A stretch of DNA of 64,000 nucleotides from Xanthomonas sp. DAR 80977. Lineage in GTDB: Bacteria; Pseudomonadota; Gammaproteobacteria; Xanthomonadales; Xanthomonadaceae. Positions 62,414 through 64,000 of this stretch are shown here, in pieces. The stretch lies in the NCBI RefSeq assembly GCF_041240605.1, contig NZ_CP162487.1:999001-1063000 (forward strand), read 5' to 3'. A model generated the notes under the pieces. The model saw only the letters and a program-made list of their open reading frames with translations. It did not search any database and was not told where the DNA came from. Made by a program: the position numbers and the translations under genes. Every line of letters starts with the position of its first letter. Within the stretch, counting starts at the first letter, position 1.

Positions 62414-63586
62414 TCAGAACTGCACCTGCGCGCGCAGGTCGATCGAGTTCGGCTTGGTGTGCACGCCGGCGCGCTCGGCATCGGCGCGCACGTAGTTGGC
62501 CTGGAACTTGAAGTGGCTGGTCAGGTACCAGTTGGCGCCCACGGTCCAGTCGTGCTGGCGGCCGCCGAGCACGCTGCCGTCGTCCAGGTCCACGCGGCTG
62601 TAGCGCAGCAGCAGCTCGACCGCGCCGTAGGCGTTGGCCGGCTTGATGTTGGCCACGTTGCCGGCGCTGTACGGGCGCGACTCGCCGGTCAGCACGTAGC
62701 TGGCGAACGCGTACTGGCCGTCGGCGGTGTAGTCGGGGCGGCCGTTGTCGCGGGTGACCTCGGCGCGCAGCGCCTCGCCCTGCATCGAGAACGGGCCCTT
62801 GATCCAGATCGCTTCCAGGCCGGTGCGGCGCACCTGGTCGGCATCGACCAGGGTGCCCGAGTCGACCAGGCGCACGTCGGTCAGGCCGGCTTCCGGGCGC
62901 GCGCGCAGGCGCACGCGCGGGCTGAAGCTCACGTCCAGGCCGTTGTGGTAGCCGCGCGGGTTTTCCTGCGAATAGGCCAGGCCCAGATGCAGCACGTCGC
63001 CCTCGGCCTTGAACGGGGTCCACACGCCGCGCACCGCCTGGGTGGTGCCGGGGTTGTCGCCCTGCAGGTCCTTGCCGCCGTACGCGCCGGCCTGCAGCAG
63101 GTACTGCTGGCGCTCGAAGGTCCACTCCACGCCGGTGCGGCGGCCCTGGTAGATCGCCTGGATCGGCAGCGCCGTCTCCAGGAAGCTGTCGGCACGCGCG
63201 CTGGTCACGCCTTCCAGGCCGACCGGCACCTTGATGTAGCCCAGCCGCACCTTGCCGTAGTCGCTGCCGAACAGCGCCTTGGTCTCGAAGCGGAAGAACA
63301 CGTCCAGCCACAGCTTGGACTGGAAGTCGAAGTACACCATCGCGTCGTACACGCCCTTCTTCTTCAGCGTGGCGCCGAATTCCTTGCGCCGGAACGCGTT
63401 GTCGTCCTCCAGGCGCGCGTCGTCGTCGGAGAAGTTGTTCGAGTCGTAGGCGTAGTTGCCGGTCACGGCCAGTTCGGTGCCGTCGTTGAAGGCGACCTTG
63501 GTCGGCCAATCGTCGAATCCGCTGGCGGCAGCGGCGGGAGCGGCGGCGGTCAGGCACAGCGCAGCGAAGAGAAGGGTATGGCGCAT
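62414..63586 (-). CDS. OprP/OprO-type outer-membrane porin (second copy)
   Basis: This 390-aa protein has a signal peptide (about residues 1-21, ending AAAA) and an OprP/O barrel with 'RRKEFGATLKKKGVYDAMVY', 'FDFQSKLWLDVFFRFET' and 'KVRLGYIKVPVGLEGVTSAR', ending in 'NSIDLRAQVQF'. It is a paralogue of the porin at 49965-51164, sharing features such as 'GDVLHLGL', 'TGESRPYSAGN' against 'TGESRRYDGKT', and a late 'NWYLTSHFKFQ' against 'NWYLKPNLRLM'. It lies downstream of a long leader and next to the hybrid kinase, so it may be the outer-membrane channel for that kinase's signal. Confidence 0.85.
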   Translation of the reverse strand: MRHTLLFAALCLTAAAPAAAASGFDDWPTKVAFNDGTELAVTGNYAYDSNNFSDDDARLEDDNAFRRKEFGATLKKKGVYDAMVYFDFQSKLWLDVFFRFETKALFGSDYGKVRLGYIKVPVGLEGVTSARADSFLETALPIQAIYQGRRTGVEWTFERQQYLLQAGAYGGKDLQGDNPGTTQAVRGVWTPFKAEGDVLHLGLAYSQENPRGYHNGLDVSFSPRVRLRARPEAGLTDVRLVDSGTLVDADQVRRTGLEAIWIKGPFSMQGEALRAEVTRDNGRPDYTADGQYAFASYVLTGESRPYSAGNVANIKPANAYGAVELLLRYSRVDLDDGSVLGGRQHDWTVGANWYLTSHFKFQANYVRADAERAGVHTKPNSIDLRAQVQF

Positions 63587-64000
63587 GGTTGTGATGTCTT
63601 CTTGATGAGGAAAAAAGCGCGCCGGCACTCGACTGACGGGACGGCAAGGCTTGCGCGGGCGGTGCAGCGTGGTGCCGGCCGCGACCGTCCCTCGGCCGCG
63701 GTGCGGGGCGCATCGCCGGAACAACGAGCCACCCGCAAGCAATAGCGGGCGAATCCGGCGGTTCTTTACAGCGATATTGCGATCCTGCGACGGCGCATTC
63801 CCCCTGAATGCGCATGCGCCGCCGGCAGCGCGGCGGCAGGGCGGTACGCGACGCAGCATCGGCGGGCGGTTGCCCCTGGCCGGCGTTGCGCGTCGCACCT
63901 CCCTCCCGTGAGCGTGCCGGGACACTGTAACTGCGTCGGCGGCACCGCGAACAGGGGACTAGTACCAATAGGTTATCTGCTTAGAAGCCGGCGCCGCGTA
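63587..64000. promoter_or_regulatory. Leader/promoter region of the second porin
   Basis: This 414-bp stretch to the window edge contains no convincing gene. An AAGAAG run lies 11-16 bp upstream of the porin ATG. Near the far end GGACTAGTACC at 63957-63967 is a near-perfect palindrome around ACTAGT, which could be a binding site for a NarL-type regulator or for the next gene outside the window. Confidence 0.4.

Overview
The window is GC-rich chromosomal DNA from a gammaproteobacterium of the family Xanthomonadaceae (Lysobacteraceae), most likely Xanthomonas or a close relative. The support is the complete sux-type sucrose locus (TonB receptor, GH13 sucrose hydrolase, MFS transporter, LacI regulator), several TonB/OprP-type outer-membrane proteins, a GH12 cellulase-like enzyme, a three-domain Grx4/A-type/rhodanese protein, and abundant 'GTAGGAGCGGCTTCAGCCGC'-type and 'GGGATTCGGGATTGGGG'-type intergenic repeats of the kind scattered through Xanthomonas genomes. 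I saw no rRNA, tRNA, CRISPR array, insertion sequence or prophage.

Layout. 1-12.6 kb holds housekeeping and accessory genes: a MocR-type regulator divergent from phzF-like and eamA-like genes, a DegV protein, a DsbA-fold isomerase, a GH12 glycosidase, two overlapping amidohydrolases (one lacking its metal-binding HxH), a DUF924 protein, the Grx fusion and a polysaccharide deacetylase. 13.4-31.3 kb is the most unusual part. Twelve tightly packed genes, all on the minus strand, are followed upstream by a SARP (BTAD) transcription factor. They encode a 105-aa protein, a 1633-aa protein with two amidase_2 domains, two trypsin-like domains and one papain-like domain, four members of one unrecognised protein family, two small or medium Trypco2-like proteins, a subtilisin, two related unknown proteins and a possible ABBA-fold protein. 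Between the SARP gene and the operon lie four TCACCG repeats spaced exactly 11 bp apart, plus an inverted pair with the same spacing, which is the classic layout of a SARP operator.

31.6-39.9 kb holds a siderophore-type TonB receptor, a methyltransferase, an SGNH esterase, AlaA, RsgA, a QEGLA protein and a DJ-1/PfpI protein. 40.3-47.5 kb is the sux locus (suxB, suxA, suxC, suxR) with LacI-type palindromes between suxA and suxC. 47.6-54.6 kb holds an acetoacetyl-CoA reductase, then a citrate-type module: CitMHS transporter, OprP-like porin, and a divergent response regulator, kinase and binding protein that resemble TctD/TctE. 54.6-63.6 kb holds a large propeller-type diguanylate cyclase, a NarL-type regulator, a DUF5713 protein, a hybrid sensor kinase and a second OprP-like porin.

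How the parts work together. The sux genes import and hydrolyse sucrose under SuxR control. The citrate module couples outer-membrane passage, symport and sensing. The SARP operon looks like a self-contained secreted or conflict-type protease/amidase system. Its biological role cannot be read from sequence alone and it is the best candidate here for an undescribed system.
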